Source: Pollenia angustigena (Eukaryota > Arthropoda > Insecta > Diptera > Polleniidae). From it: 64,000 nt of DNA. The translations under genes were made by a program, and so were the position numbers. Below, one piece after another: positions 33,237-44,389 of the stretch. The notes beneath the pieces were generated by a model, which saw nothing but the letters and a program-made list of their open reading frames with translations, did no database searches and had not been told where the DNA came from. The first letter of the stretch is position 1. The number at the start of each line of letters is the position of its first letter. Location of the stretch: the NCBI GenBank assembly GCA_930367215.1, contig OV884057.1, forward strand, positions 201,923,621 to 201,987,620, written 5' to 3'.

Positions 33237-36200
33237 TTATTTTTTATGGTAAATCTTTAGTCTATTCTTATGCACTATTTGTTTTTTATTAGTTTTCATA
33301 TTAACTATTGTTATATTATTTCTCAAATCTATCTTTACAATTTTAAAAGGTCCATTATATTTTTGTTCTAACTTGTGACCTGTATTATTTATGAGTAGTA
33401 CTAAATCTCCTAGCTTAAAGTTATAATCCATTATATTCCTATCATAGTTTAATTTTTGCTTATGTTTATGGTTCTCTAATAGTAATTTAGCTCTTTTATA
33501 TGCTATTTCTAACCTAAATTTTGCTTCTTTACTGTAATCTTCTAAATTATATAAGGGTGTTATTCTATCTACTTCATTAAATTGATGGAATGAATTTGGA
33601 ATTTTCCCAAAAACTAATTCGTATGGACAGTAACTATGCACTGTAGACGGTGTAGTATTAAAGCAGTATGTGAAATATTTTAACCATTCGTCCCAGTCTG
33701 TTTTGTCCACTGAAATATAAGAACGTACGTATTCATTAAAACTTCTATGACTTCTTTCAATTGTTCCCAAGGTTTGGTGGTGATGGGCTGTAGAAGTTAG
33801 TTTTTTAATTTTTAAGAGATTACAGAGTTCTTGTAATAACGAGTTTTTATATTCCGTTCCCATGTCTGAGATGAACGTCTTCATCGGTCCATAGGAAAGT
33901 ACGAAATTTTGAAATATTGCTTTAGCAATTGTCTTAGCATTTTTGTCTTTAATAGGTATAGTAACCAAATATTTAGTTAAATCACATATTAAGGTGATAG
34001 CATATTCATTTCCTTGAATGGATCTAGGAAATGGTCCCACTGTGTCTACGTATACTATATCAAATGGTTTATTAGGAGTTTCTGTTATAGTCATTGGACA
34101 TTTAATATTTTTGGTACTTTTAGCTATTTGACATTTGTGGCATGATTTAACATATTTTGATATGTCTTTGGACATATTTTTCCAATAAAAGTATCTTTTA
34201 ATTTTTTCTATTGTCCTATATATACCACAGTGTCCTCCTTCTATTGGATCATTGTGATATTTCAGCAAGATATCTAGAATTGCCTTGGCATTCTTATTTT
34301 CAATTTGGGTCACCTGATTTAGTAGCGCTACTTCTATTTTCTTCAATACTCTATTGCCCATAGTTTTAAAATTATTTAAAGAGATAAATTCGAAAATTTT
34401 CTCATTAGGTGCCACTTGTAATTTTTCAATGTTATGTTCACCGGCCACTTTTTCGAGCCTAGGGTAAAATTGTCCTAAGTCAAAATTCCCATTAGTAAAC
34501 AAATCTTTAATTTGTACATATGCTACTATAGATTTTCCTCGTTTTATGTAACATTTTTCGGGGGAAATCTTTAGTTTATGATATTTTCTGACGTCAGTGT
34601 TATTTAATGGTACATATATACTGGGCTTTTTATTTATATTATTATTAATTATCTGCTGATTACTAGGTTCTTGTATTTGTCCTTTATTGGTCATTGATCT
34701 AGTCGTGATTTTTAAAATGTGTTGTTTCATGTCTTTTAAGTCATTTATTGTAATACGGGATAAAGCGTCCGCGACGTAATTATCTTTTCCCCTAAGATAT
34801 TCAACTGTAAAATCGTACTCTTCTAAATCTAGTCTCATTCTAGTAAGTTTGGAACTCGGATTCTTCATCGAAAATAAATAAGATAATGGTCTATGATCAG
34901 AGCGAACTAGGAAATGTGTTCCATATAAGTATGGTCTGAAATGCATTATAGCCCAATGTATGGCAGTTAATTCTTGCTCAATAGTGGATTTGTTGCTTTC
35001 TCCCTTCGTAAACATTTTAGAAGCATATGCAATTGGCAGTTGTTTTCCTTCATATTCCTGTGTAAGTACTGCTCCACAAGCTTGTTTTCTTGCATCTGTC
35101 GTTATGCAAAATTGTTTAGAAAAGTCTGGATATTGAAGTAATGTTGGCTTCATTAGGGCCTTCTTAAGATATTCAAATGCAAAATTGCACTCATCTGTCC
35201 ATTCAAATTTTGTATTCTTTTTTGTGAGTTTTGTTAAATGTCTTGAATATTCCGAAAAATTTTTAATGAATCTTCGATAGTAGTTGCAAAATGCAACAAA
35301 TCTTTTTGCACTATCTGCATCTGTTGGTTTAGGGTAATTTTCAATTATTTTATATTTAGTGTCATCTGGTAGTATGCCTTTATCGGTGCATTTGTGACCA
35401 AGGTATGTAACTTCTTTCATGAAAAATGAACATTTTTCTGGGTGTAATTTTAGTTGTGTTTTTTGCATAACTCGAAAACTTCTTTTAAATTTGAAAGCAT
35501 ATGTTTTTCAGAACAACCCAATACTACTAAGTCATCCATGTATAAGAAAGCTTGATTTGGGCTTAATCCGCTAAAAGCTAGTGTCATCATTCTTTGAAAA
35601 GAATTTGGGGCTATTTTGAGACCATATGGTAGTCTTGTAAATCTATATGAACCGTTATTGGTTGAAAATGATGTTAGATCTCTAGAATCTTTTTCTAGGC
35701 TAATTTGGTGGAATCCCGTCATTAGATCTAAACAAGAAAAATATTTCGCTCTACCTAGTTGATCTAAGATATCATCTATTCTTGGCAATGGGAATTTATC
35801 TGCCAATAGTTTTTTATTTATTTGTCGATAATCAACAACAAGTCTCCATCTTTTATTTTCACAATTTGGAAGTGATTTCTTTGGAACTAACAAGATTGGA
35901 CTGTTATATTCAGAGTTTGATGGTTCGACAATTTCGTCTTCTATTAATTTCTTTACTTGATTTTCTATTTCTTCTTTATGTGTATGAGGTATACGGTAAT
36001 TTTTGATGTATACTGGTTCTTGATCTTTTACTCTTAACTTTTGTTCATAGAAGTTATTGGTTGTAATAGCTTCTGAGTCTAAACCGAAGATATCGCTATA
36101 TGAATCGCCTCAGAGTATCTTTAAATTGTTCGGGAAAATTTTTCTTTAAAATTTTTAATACTTCTGATTTTCTTTGTTTGTTTTTGGTTTGATTTGCTTT

Positions 36201-36845
36201 TATTATGTCATATTCAGAGAGTTTTTCGGTTTTTATTTTACTTTTATTAAATGTTGTTACAGTTTCATTAGTGTTAAGTATACGGATAAATGCTTTATTT
36301 GACTTTACTAAAGAGTTTGCAATAAAAACACCTGGTTCAAGTTCTTGATTTGGAATAAGTATTTCATCATCACAATTACTAAAATTGATTTGACGAATCA
36401 CTTCAGCTCTTGGTGGCAAAATAATATTGTTACAGTTATTCGAAATCGGTATTTCTATTGATTGTGTTATGTTGGATGGTCGTAAGACAAGGTAATCGTA
36501 ATCCTGATTAAAATCTAAAATACAATTATATTTCTTGATGAAATCCATACCAATGATTCCATCATAAGTTATTGGAAAATCATTGCCCACTATTTGAAAA
36601 TTATGTGGTATTAAATAAGTTTTAAATTTTAAATCAAAGAATATGCTACCAATTGATTCAATTTTCCCTTGTCCTATTCCACTTAATATTGTGGTTTTGT
36701 TAGTATTGATTTTTTTGATATTGAAATATTTTGCTTTAACTATTGAAATGTCTGCGCCTGTGTCTACTAATAATCTTATTGGAGTGTTAGTATTGTAAAT
36801 GTAAATATCTATTGAACAACTATAGTTAAGGTTAAGATTATACAC
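33237..36845 (-). pseudogene. pol: Pol of the 412-like element (PR-RT-RNase H-IN), two frame breaks
   Basis: Minus-strand pol in three open pieces. 36845-36096 is the aspartic protease with LLVDTGADIS. From about 36090 to 35450 is the reverse transcriptase palm with the catalytic YMDD box (FLYMDDLVVLG, near 35540). 35468-33237 (743 codons) has RNase H with acidic residues at 125, 165, 191 and 234, then integrase with the zinc ligands H405, H413, C443, C446 and the DDE triad D475, D535, E571. The protease and the last piece share one frame; the middle piece is in another. So one frame change lies near 36,100 and a second, compensating in direction, near 35,465. As it stands, one continuous pol cannot be made. 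Assembly error is an alternative, given the nearly identical LTRs. Confidence 0.9.
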
Positions 36846-36853
36846 TTTTCTTT

Positions 36854-38008
36854 TTATTGATCTGATCTTAGGGGAAGATTCGAGTTTTCCGGATCTCTTT
36901 CTTCGTTGGTCATGTTATGTACGTAGTTCCTATTTCTACCGTAATTATTATATCTTTGTTGGTTTCTGTTATTGTAGTTGTTATTGGCGCTATTGGTAGT
37001 TCTGTTATTGCTGTAGCTGGTGTTGTTATTTCTGTTACGTGAATAATTATTTTTGTTATTATTTCTATTAAATGTTCCACGAAAATAATTAGGATTTGGT
37101 CGATGTCTATAATGAAGTATTGCGTTTTGTTGTCCAGTTGCTTCTGTGCAACTGCTGACAAATTTGCTTATTGCTTCATTCATGTTATTAAATTGACCTG
37201 CCTCCATTATGAGTTTAACCTTATCTATACTACAGTTTTTAGTTAGCGCTTTTACAGCTACTTGTGTGGAGTATTTAGTTGCTAGTTCGCTAGTCAATCC
37301 GTCTGAAATATATGCATTTTCTAGTGACTTTGTTAGAAGCTCTATTTCGTTGCAATAGGTGTTTGCTGTCTTAGTCTGCTGTTTTATATTTAATATTTTA
37401 GCTGTTAGTACCTCAACAGATTCACCTTTAACAGTTGTCTGAAGCCTGTTTATAATTTCTATGATTGTGGACTCATTACTAATTAAATTCCTTGCGTTAC
37501 CTTTAATTTTTGTTTTTATTAAAGCTACCGCTGATGATTCATGAGGACCCTTAATTGTATCAACTAAAGTTAATGAGTCTATGAATGATCTTAAATTTTC
37601 TGATTTCCCGTCAAAGTCTGTGATTAACTTTGAGGCTGTATTCAAAAATTCTACTATGGTTTGTGTCATGTTGGTGCTTTCTACTTTTGAAAAATATTTA
37701 TCAATTTCAATCCTCTCGTGAAGAGAAATTGGTAATTCTATATTGAAAGCTTTTCTATTTGTTATATTTAATAGTTTATTTCTAACGTCTTGGTAAAACG
37801 CTTCAGCTGCTGCTTTATGAGCTGCAGTTAATCTTGCGTAGTTAACGTTTAGAAGAACTCTTATATCTTCTAAGCAATATATAAGAATTTCTAAATGTTT
37901 TATAGTGGTTTCGTCCTTAGTTGGGCGGTCTATATTGAGACATTTGTAAGATCTGTCAAATTTTGCTTTAATATTTCTACACCTTTCCAAAATGCCTTTC
38001 CAATCCAT
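36854..38008 (-). CDS. gag: Gag of the 412-like element
   Basis: An intact 384-codon frame from ATG at 38008. Gag forms the particle in which the RNA is reverse transcribed. The N-terminal two thirds is a helix-rich retrotransposon capsid region. The last 80 residues are very rich in Asn, Arg and Tyr (for example NRNNNKNNYSRNRNNN) and would bind RNA in place of the CCHC zinc knuckle, which is absent, as usual in this group. The stop at 36854 overlaps the upstream end of the protease frame, which lies in the -1 frame, so a -1 ribosomal shift is the likely way to pol. No internal breaks seen. Confidence 0.88.
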   Translation of the reverse strand: MDWKGILERCRNIKAKFDRSYKCLNIDRPTKDETTIKHLEILIYCLEDIRVLLNVNYARLTAAHKAAAEAFYQDVRNKLLNITNRKAFNIELPISLHERIEIDKYFSKVESTNMTQTIVEFLNTASKLITDFDGKSENLRSFIDSLTLVDTIKGPHESSAVALIKTKIKGNARNLISNESTIIEIINRLQTTVKGESVEVLTAKILNIKQQTKTANTYCNEIELLTKSLENAYISDGLTSELATKYSTQVAVKALTKNCSIDKVKLIMEAGQFNNMNEAISKFVSSCTEATGQQNAILHYRHRPNPNYFRGTFNRNNNKNNYSRNRNNNTSYSNNRTTNSANNNYNNRNQQRYNNYGRNRNYVHNMTNEERDPENSNLPLRSDQ

Positions 38009-38051
38009 AAAACTGGGAAAAAATAATAAAAAAAAAAAATAAAAAAATAAT

Positions 38052-38270
38052 TTAAACTCTGTCTAAATCGTTTGCTCTACTGGCATATCTTTTTTTTAGT
38101 GACCTTTTGTGTATTTAATATATTTTTAGTAATAGATTAATTGCTGCAATTATTACAAGGACTAAGTTAAGTGTCCATAGTGACTTAATTTCAGAGGTGT
38201 GGTCAACAATCTCTACGTTATTAACGACGTTAGCGTTAGGTTTATCTATTTTTGATTCTTCTCCTCCCAT
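38052..38270 (-). pseudogene. Small membrane-protein-like ORF before gag, with one internal stop
   Basis: From ATG at 38270 the minus strand reads MGGEESKIDK, a stretch rich in Asn and Val, then a hydrophobic segment of about 20 residues (LWTLNLVLVIIAAINLLLKI). After a TAA at codon 52 a basic tail (HKRSLKKRY) follows, ending at a second stop at 38052. The MGG start suits N-myristoylation, and the layout is that of a single-pass membrane peptide with a basic inner tail. This is read from the sequence; no function is known to me. Whether the TAA is a mutation or a natural end, giving 51 residues, is open. It lies between the 98-aa ORF and gag. Confidence 0.5.
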
Positions 38271-38577
38271 ATTTAATTGTAAACATATTTTTTTTTTTTT
38301 TTCATAAAAATTAAAATTAATTTACATAGTATTGTAGATACTTTTATTGACTTGTAGTAAAAAAAAAAATTTTTTTTTTTTTGTTTTTTTGTTTTTTTGC
38401 TTATTATATTAAAAAAAGGAATATTTGTGTCAATGGCGGTTAACGCCTGCTGACCTAAAGAGTGCACTTTAAATGCACTTCTTTTAAAAAAACTTTTGTA
38501 TTTTTTTTAATTTTTATTTTTTTTGGTTGAAGCGCTTTTCCATTAATTTTTCAATTGTGTTTATTCTGTTCCACATT

Positions 38578-38874
38578 CTAGTGGCATCTTCCCATTTGGG
38601 GGGTGGGCTCCTGTTGACTTCTCTTATGAGGAGGGGTCTTTCTCTTTTCAGCCTGCACAGATAGCCTCCTCTTCTTTTCGATTTTCTCTGCCGGCCTCGT
38701 CCTCGCTCGATACTCTTCTATTGTGAGTGGCCGAGAACCATCCTTCATTCTATTGCCTTTTGGCCAGGCGGCTAGATTCGCAACTGAGGGATCAGGATTC
38801 AGAATTAATTTAGGGGTGCTTTTGAGCACTTCCCTTTTGCTTTTTTCTTTGGGTGCTTTTTTAATTTTAAGCAC
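38578..38874 (-). CDS. Leader ORF of the 412-like element (98 aa, function unknown)
   Basis: A complete ATG-to-stop frame of 98 codons that starts just 6 bp after the primer-binding site. The product is very basic (many Lys and Arg) and Pro-rich, with a central MKDGSRPLTIEEYRARTRP block. No membrane segment and no known enzymatic motif are visible. Short frames before gag are, as I recall, a trait of the 412/mdg1 group; their role is not established. Being first on the genomic RNA, it would be translated before gag unless skipped. It could also be an upstream regulatory ORF. I judge it a real conserved frame because of its length and position. Confidence 0.55.
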   Translation of the reverse strand: MLKIKKAPKEKSKREVLKSTPKLILNPDPSVANLAAWPKGNRMKDGSRPLTIEEYRARTRPAEKIEKKRRLSVQAEKRKTPPHKRSQQEPTPQMGRCH

Positions 38875-38880
38875 TCCAAA

Positions 38881-38898
38881 GTAATGGCAGGATCGCCA
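38881..38898 (-). promoter_or_regulatory. Primer-binding site of the 412-like element
   Basis: Directly after the 5' LTR on the minus strand comes TGGCGATCCTGCCATTAC. It begins with TGG, as expected for pairing to the CCA end of a tRNA. I cannot assign the tRNA. Confidence 0.6.
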
Positions 38899-39275
38899 TG
38901 TAATAATTGAAATCCGTTTTTATTTTTAGTTTATTTTTAGACGGTGCAACTAGTGCACTCGTCAGCTGTTTTATTATGATTAATTTTATTTACAATTTAT
39001 TCTAACTTATATACTAACTATGAAAATAATTCTTAGCCTATTCTTACGTGTAAATAACTTAAACTAAAGCATGGGAAAATTAGTGTAATATGATTTAAAT
39101 TTTAAGTTTATAAATATTTCCCATGCGTTTGGGTGTAGTACCTTTTAAGCGGCTATTTAGGGTTTAATATTTTGGTGTAATAAGATACCCGTTTATGTCT
39201 GCTCTTTAAAGGTATGAATTCATGCAAGTAAATAATATTTAAAGGAATGTATTCATACGATCAAATAATACTACA
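38899..39275 (-). repeat. 5' LTR of the 412-like element
   Basis: 377 bp, ending TGTA/TACA on the two sides (TG..CA rule). By eye it is identical to the other LTR except GAAATCC in place of GAAAACC near 38914. Confidence 0.93.
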
Positions 39276-39279
39276 AGAC

Positions 39280-39733
39280 TGATAGCCCTTCAATATGATC
39301 TTTAATGCATTTGTAGAAGGATGGTCTGAAAGGCCTTTTAAGAGTCATTAATTGAAAGGCCTTTTAACATACCTTTGTTAAAAACCCTTCAAGATAAGCT
39401 TTTTGCTAAGGCCTTTTGAAAGTCATTCTCTGGAAATTCTTCTAAGAGCCATTTATTTTAAGGCCTTTAAGAAGCTCTGGGGAAGAAAGGAAAGCGGAAG
39501 GCCTTCTCCGCAATGACAACGCGTGTAAAAAAGATATGAGTATGGAATGGAGCGAGAAGGCCTTATTATCCAAAAGAAGGTGTACAGAGGCCTTCTGGAA
39601 GGCCTCCGTACTCCTTCTTTTTCCCGCTGGGGAAGGGCACACACATACTATCACATGTATGCTTGTGTTGACGAAATAACAATAAACCCTGCCGGAAATC
39701 CCACTAGTGAATCCGTACTGATTCACTATTGAC
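39280..39733. repeat. AAGGCCTT-rich stretch
   Basis: AAGGCC or its complement GGCCTT occurs about nine times between 39335 and 39605, with spacing of 10-60 bp. The same word is frequent at 28840-28945. The stretch contains overlapping open frames on both strands at 39442-39732, with no known domain. Confidence 0.5.
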
Positions 39734-40131
39734 TAGGGTATTCATTCGGTTAACCGATTAATTGCTACCCGATTAACTGAATAACATTTTTATGAAATGT
39801 TTTTTGTTTGCTTGTTTTAGTTCAAGAATTATTTTGTTTGGTATGTTATTGTTTTTTTCTACTTATAAACTCCAAATAATAAACAATTAATGCATTTTTA
39901 TAAATTGAAATTAAATTATTTATAAAAAAAACTTGATTTAAACTCCAAATAATAAACAATTAATGCATTTTTAAAAATTGAAATTAAATTATTTATAAAA
40001 AAAAACTTGATTAATCGGTTAACCGATCAAAAACCAAATTAACCGATAATTAACCGATTAAACCAAAACCTCGGTTAATTAATCGAGCGATTAACCGATT
40101 AAAGCAAAAGGTCGTTTAAATGAATACCCTA
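39734..40131. mobile_element. 398-bp hAT-type MITE, TAGGGTATTCATT family
   Basis: Ends TAGGGTATTCATTCGGTTAA and inverse AAATGAATACCCTA, like the 19072-20497 element. An internal direct repeat of about 75 bp (ACTCCAAATAATAAACAATT) is present twice near 39868 and 39941. Flanks CTATTGAC and CTATCTTA give at best a decayed target duplication. Confidence 0.75.
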
Positions 40132-40394
40132 CTATCTTAACCAATCTAAAGGCATATGTACTGTGAAAAGTTTATTTGTTTAAATTAATGAAATTTTCAG
40201 ACTTTGTATTGCAAAACGAATATTTTTGTTGTTGTTGTTGTATTTTGCCATTTAATGTGTTTTTAACGCGATATAATTAAGAGTTTTTTTAAGGGCGTCG
40301 CATTTTGTTTTTTCAATTAAAAGACTTGTGGGTTAGTTATGAAAATGATTATTGCTTTCAAATGAAATTACAAACGCTGTCATTATTTATGAAA
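40132..40394. other. Unannotated AT-rich DNA
   Basis: No gene recognised. A short GTT repeat lies near 40228. Confidence 0.5.
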
Positions 40395-42080
40395 TATGAT
40401 ATCGCTGTAGTGCTGACACTGGCGAACACGATGAGCCAAGTTTTCTGTGTCTCGAGTAGGGTTTTTTCCCAGGATTTACCGTCCCGGGAATTCCCGGGAA
40501 TTTCACTTATTATATTTCCCGTTTTCCCGGGATTTTTTTGCGGGATCCCGGGAAATAAAAAGTTCTTCATAGTTTCAGAAAACAGCTATTTTTACTCTGA
40601 AATTTAGTTTTCTTTTCTCTAAAAATTAGCATCTGTGGGTGGGTTGTCGATTTGATCAATTATAAGAAATGTGTACAAACGTAAATCAATGTCTCCTGCG
40701 GCAATAAATCTATTAAAAGCAGAATGGGCAGTGCAACAGTTGATAATTAATAAATTTAGTGAAGTGATGAATTGATAAAGAATATAAATTCAAAATAAGA
40801 TGCAGGCAGTAAATTCTCATTGACCATGGACAAGTCTTAAAAATAGGATATACATAAACATATCGCTCCGTTATTGCAACATAGTCGTATCTACAAAAAA
40901 AAAATCGAGCTTGGTAATATATCCGGGAAGTGCGGGGAAACCGAAATAAAAAAATAATGAAACTCGTGTAAGTTACTAAAACATACAATTTGAAAAACAC
41001 ATTGTCCTAAAGATTACAGATAGACCTAATGAAAAGAAATAGTTTGTAAGAAGTAGTCCGGATGATGCTATTTTTTGCATCAACCTTGACATTAGAAGCA
41101 TGCAACAACGGTGCACTTTTAATTATTTGTCCAACCTCGGTAAAAAAGTAAACGAAATTTTTCGGAAACATGGTAATCAGTAAACAAAATCAGAAATATA
41201 CTCTTTGGCGTCTCACTAAACGCTTTGAGTGTGTCAGAAAGTAATTTCCTACGCCGTTAAAAATGTTAATAAATTTATTAAAATATTTTATATATTTTAT
41301 GATTTTACTTTGTGATCTCATATCTTGAGTACCTCAATTGTTATGTTTTTTTATCTTGAACTAGATCATCATAATACGGAATTTACTTATAATAGCCAAA
41401 GGTAATAATAATTCAAGTTCCGCTTTCAATCTTCAATTAATTTTTGTAGTATTTAAGCATTTATTTTACTTACTTTGTAAACAAGTTCCCTCACGTTTGT
41501 TTATAAAAGTTTTTTTCATTAATAAAACCAAGTTTACTTTGTATTATTTGTATGGAGCGGGATCCCGGGATCCCGGGAAATTTAAAAATTTTTCCCGCTT
41601 TCCCGGGAATCGAAAAACTCCGGGAAAAAAAAACTCTAGTCTCGAGTAAACAAATCGGCCGAAATACCAGAAATTTGGCGGTCAATGTTGGTCTGCAACT
41701 CTTCTGAAGTTGTTGGCATAGATCAGCGATTTAATGCAACTGCAAAGCAAAAAAGGTTGATGGAGTTAAAGCGTTGCGGGCGTTTGTGAGCAGTGTTAAT
41801 TGAGAAAACTCGCTCGCCGGACTTGGTCTTTGATTATTTAATTGTGTCGTACGCAGCAATGCATGTTGCGCTGTCCTGATGAAAACACATATCAGCAAAG
41901 TTTATAATTTCGAGCTGGCGTTAAAATAAAATCGTATAAAGGCCCTGTAGCGCTAGCCATTGACAATTGTTGGCGTCCCATTTCCATCACTTCAGGCTGC
42001 TTACTTGTTTAAGTCCGACGTTTTTGCATGTTGACAAAGCATCAAGTCAAAAGTTAGCTTCATCTAAATAGATAATTCTC
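40395..42080 (-). pseudogene. Mariner-type transposase remnant split by a hAT-type element
   Basis: On the minus strand, 42080-41647 reads broken pieces of a DDE transposase (QDSATC near 41880 at the position of the second Asp) and then the C-terminal SMPTTSEELQTNIDRQISGIS near 41700. It continues after the hAT-type element with LAHRVRQC near 40430, the usual end of the protein. Stops and frame changes are frequent. The DNA-binding half is not seen. Confidence 0.7.
40457..41638. mobile_element. 1.18-kb hAT-type element with 8-bp target duplication
   Basis: Left end TAGGGTTTTTTCCCAGGA, right end (inverse) TAGAGTTTTTTTTTCCCGGA, flanked by GTCTCGAG on both sides (40449-40456 and 41639-41646). 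Both ends hold repeated CCCGGGAATTCCCGGG-type palindromes. No transposase frame. Confidence 0.85.
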
Positions 42081-42485
42081 TTGTTTAAGAGACCGCTATA
42101 TTGGGACGATAAAAGGTAAGCACACCTTCATTAAAGAAATATACAAAGTACAGTCAAGCAGCAATAAATCGTACCGTAAACCTTAACAATTCGAAAAAAA
42201 TGGCTGGTCCTTTGAGAAAAAAACTCTTTCTTTCGCAAAAATCACATACATTTTGGTCCCTTGTTAGTACGAATTTTTTTTTTTCACTTAAAGTCTGTGG
42301 AGACCACGAATTGTTAAATTACGCTATTGTTAAATTCTACACGGTTGCATTGCAGAATGCATTTAAAAAGCGAGCTGCTTTGCAACTGATGTTTAGAGAC
42401 TCACCCTTTATTTATCCATGATTACATGAGACGCTTCTGATGTCAAAATTAAACATGTGTCTAACGAACTGAAAACCCGGATATA
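42081..42485. other. Unannotated AT-rich DNA
   Basis: No gene recognised. An open frame at 42200-42421 has no known domain. Confidence 0.45.
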
Positions 42486-42594
42486 CAGGCCCGTCACAGA
42501 AATCAATTCCGATCGAAAGTGGAAGTGATTTCGTATCTTGCTACACATAAAACTAAATCAGTTTCGATAGGAATTGATTTCTTTGACAGGGCTG
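42486..42594. mobile_element. 109-bp palindromic MITE
   Basis: CAGGCCCGTCACAGAAATCA at the left pairs with the inverse end TGATTTCTTTGACAGGGCTG. The inner GATCGAAA and TTTCGAT also pair, so nearly the whole unit can fold. Confidence 0.65.
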
Positions 42595-42636
42595 ATAAAA
42601 GGAAGTTAAGTTCTTTTTGGTGACCTTTAAGTTTTA

Positions 42637-43150
42637 TGCTAAGTTCACACTTGGGGTTTTAAACGTGTTTGAGCAAAATGTTGATTTAGCTAATCAAAGC
42701 CGTTCACATTACATTTGAGATGATTAAGATGACAGATGATTAAGAAAAAAAAACAAAGAACAAGCACACAAAAAAACATCAAACAAATTTATATTTCTTT
42801 AAAGTATTAAAAATTGATAAAAACACTTTTATAAAGTTATCAGAAGATTATTTTAATCATTTTAATGATGAAATTGTGAAAATTTATGAATTATTTAAGG
42901 GAAAAAATAAAAACATTAAGCAGAAACCTTGGCCGGTTGTACACGATCATGTTGGCGATTCTACATTTGAGGTATGTTCAGTGGATTCCACGTGATTTAT
43001 GAAGTGATTTAGTTGTAATGATGTCAATTTTAAGTGATTAACAAATCACTTTAATGTACGGGTAATCATCTAAATTTTGAAGTGATAAGAGCTTAATCAC
43101 GTTCGAGCTGCTTAAGAACCGTTTAAGAACCCAAGTGTGAACATAGTATT
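42637..43150. mobile_element. 514-bp TIR element with GTTCACACTTGGG ends
   Basis: AAGTTCACACTTGGGGTTTT at the left and the inverse AACCCAAGTGTGAACAT at the right. The interior is rich in GTGATTA-type words and has no coding frame. Confidence 0.7.
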
Positions 43151-43230
43151 AGTTTAGTAAAGCCAACTTCATTCCAATACAAAAAATGTCAAAATCAACC
43201 AATTGAAACCCCCGATATAAAAAAAATGTT

Positions 43231-43314
43231 ATATCGTCAGCTCGTAATTGGTTTGGCGCATTTTCTGGTTATATTACCATGATATGCGCCAAACCAATTC
43301 TGAGCTGACGATAT
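43231..43314. repeat. Strong 30-bp-arm hairpin
   Basis: ATATCGTCAGCTCGTAATTGG and the following nine bases at 43231-43260 pair with 43285-43314, leaving a loop of about 24 bases. One mismatched position is seen in the arms. Confidence 0.75.
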
Positions 43315-44389
43315 TCCTTTTGGTGATCTTTAGTTTTAGAATTTTTTTTTAATTTTAACGGTTTTTTTAATTCGATGATTTGGTTTTTGATAAATTTTCT
43401 AGATTTCACCCACGATACTTAATTTCTTGTGAATTTAACCCATTTTTCGCCGCACCAAGTAAACTGACAATATAATAACGAAATAAGATTTTAAGTAACT
43501 GAGAGAAAATAAAAACATTGCAACAAAAAACAAGAGTATGAGTGCTGGTGATTATAATTTTAATATTTTTAATTAAAAATTAAGATTTTTTCAAAAATAA
43601 ATAAATCTTTTAACAAAAAATAAATATTTACATCTGATTTATGCATCATCCGTTCTTGCCAAATCAAAATTAATCAAAATAAGAAATAAAAAAAAAAACA
43701 CTTAAATTAACTTGTTTTTAATTTTAAGCATTTCTTCTTCTTTTCCCCAAAAACGTTTTTTAATACAAAAATGGTAAAAGCGATGTAACAAAAACACACG
43801 CAAACATTTTTAAAATCATTATCATGTTCATCATTTGACAACATTAAAATCAACATTCAAGATATTTCTTAACACTGATCGAATTGTTTGCGGTTTATTT
43901 GTGGCCCATTCTAGTAGATGATTCATGAACGTTAACTAACCACCTTAAAAGAAAAATTACGACCAAAATCGAAATCTGGTAATGAAACATTACAATAAAT
44001 TCTGTTTTTGTGGGGGCAAGCAAAAATAACAAAACTTCAGCCAAATTTATTTGAATAGACATTTATAAAACACAGGAAATGTTAAAATGAGTTTTAATTA
44101 GGAGTGTTCTTTAAAATAAATGCCATATTTGTAGCTACAAATAGAGTTGAGAAAAAAATCAATTCAAAGACTTAAATATTTTATTAGACTTCTATAACTT
44201 TTTTTGGAGTTGAAGAGATTTGTGGGATTTTTTTTTTTTTTTAATTTTAAAAGCATTCTAAAATTTTGAAGATTTTTCTTTAAAAACGCTTTTGACGATT
44301 TCAATGGGTTTTTGTACTTTAAGAGGGGATTTTTAAAAGAAATTTAATTTAAAAATTTGCGTAAAAAGTCGTTTACACTGTGCAAAATA
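43315..44389. other. Unannotated AT-rich DNA
   Basis: No gene recognised in about 1.1 kb. Confidence 0.5.

Larger units (their letters stand above)
32591..39275 (-). mobile_element. 412/mdg1-like LTR retrotransposon, near complete
   Basis: A 6,685-bp element on the minus strand, bounded by 377-bp LTRs and by the 4-bp target duplication AGAC (32587-32590 and 39276-39279). Order on the minus strand: LTR, primer site, two short ORFs, gag, protease, reverse transcriptase, RNase H, integrase, polypurine tract, LTR. No env frame. The pol motifs and the -1 relation of gag and pol place it with the 412/mdg1 group of Ty3/gypsy elements. The LTRs differ at only one position by eye, so insertion was recent, yet pol is broken. 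Confidence 0.93.

Noticed and set aside
39442..39732. 94- and 61-codon frames in the AAGGCCTT region
   Set aside because: Both strands are open at once because of the repeated word. No known domain.
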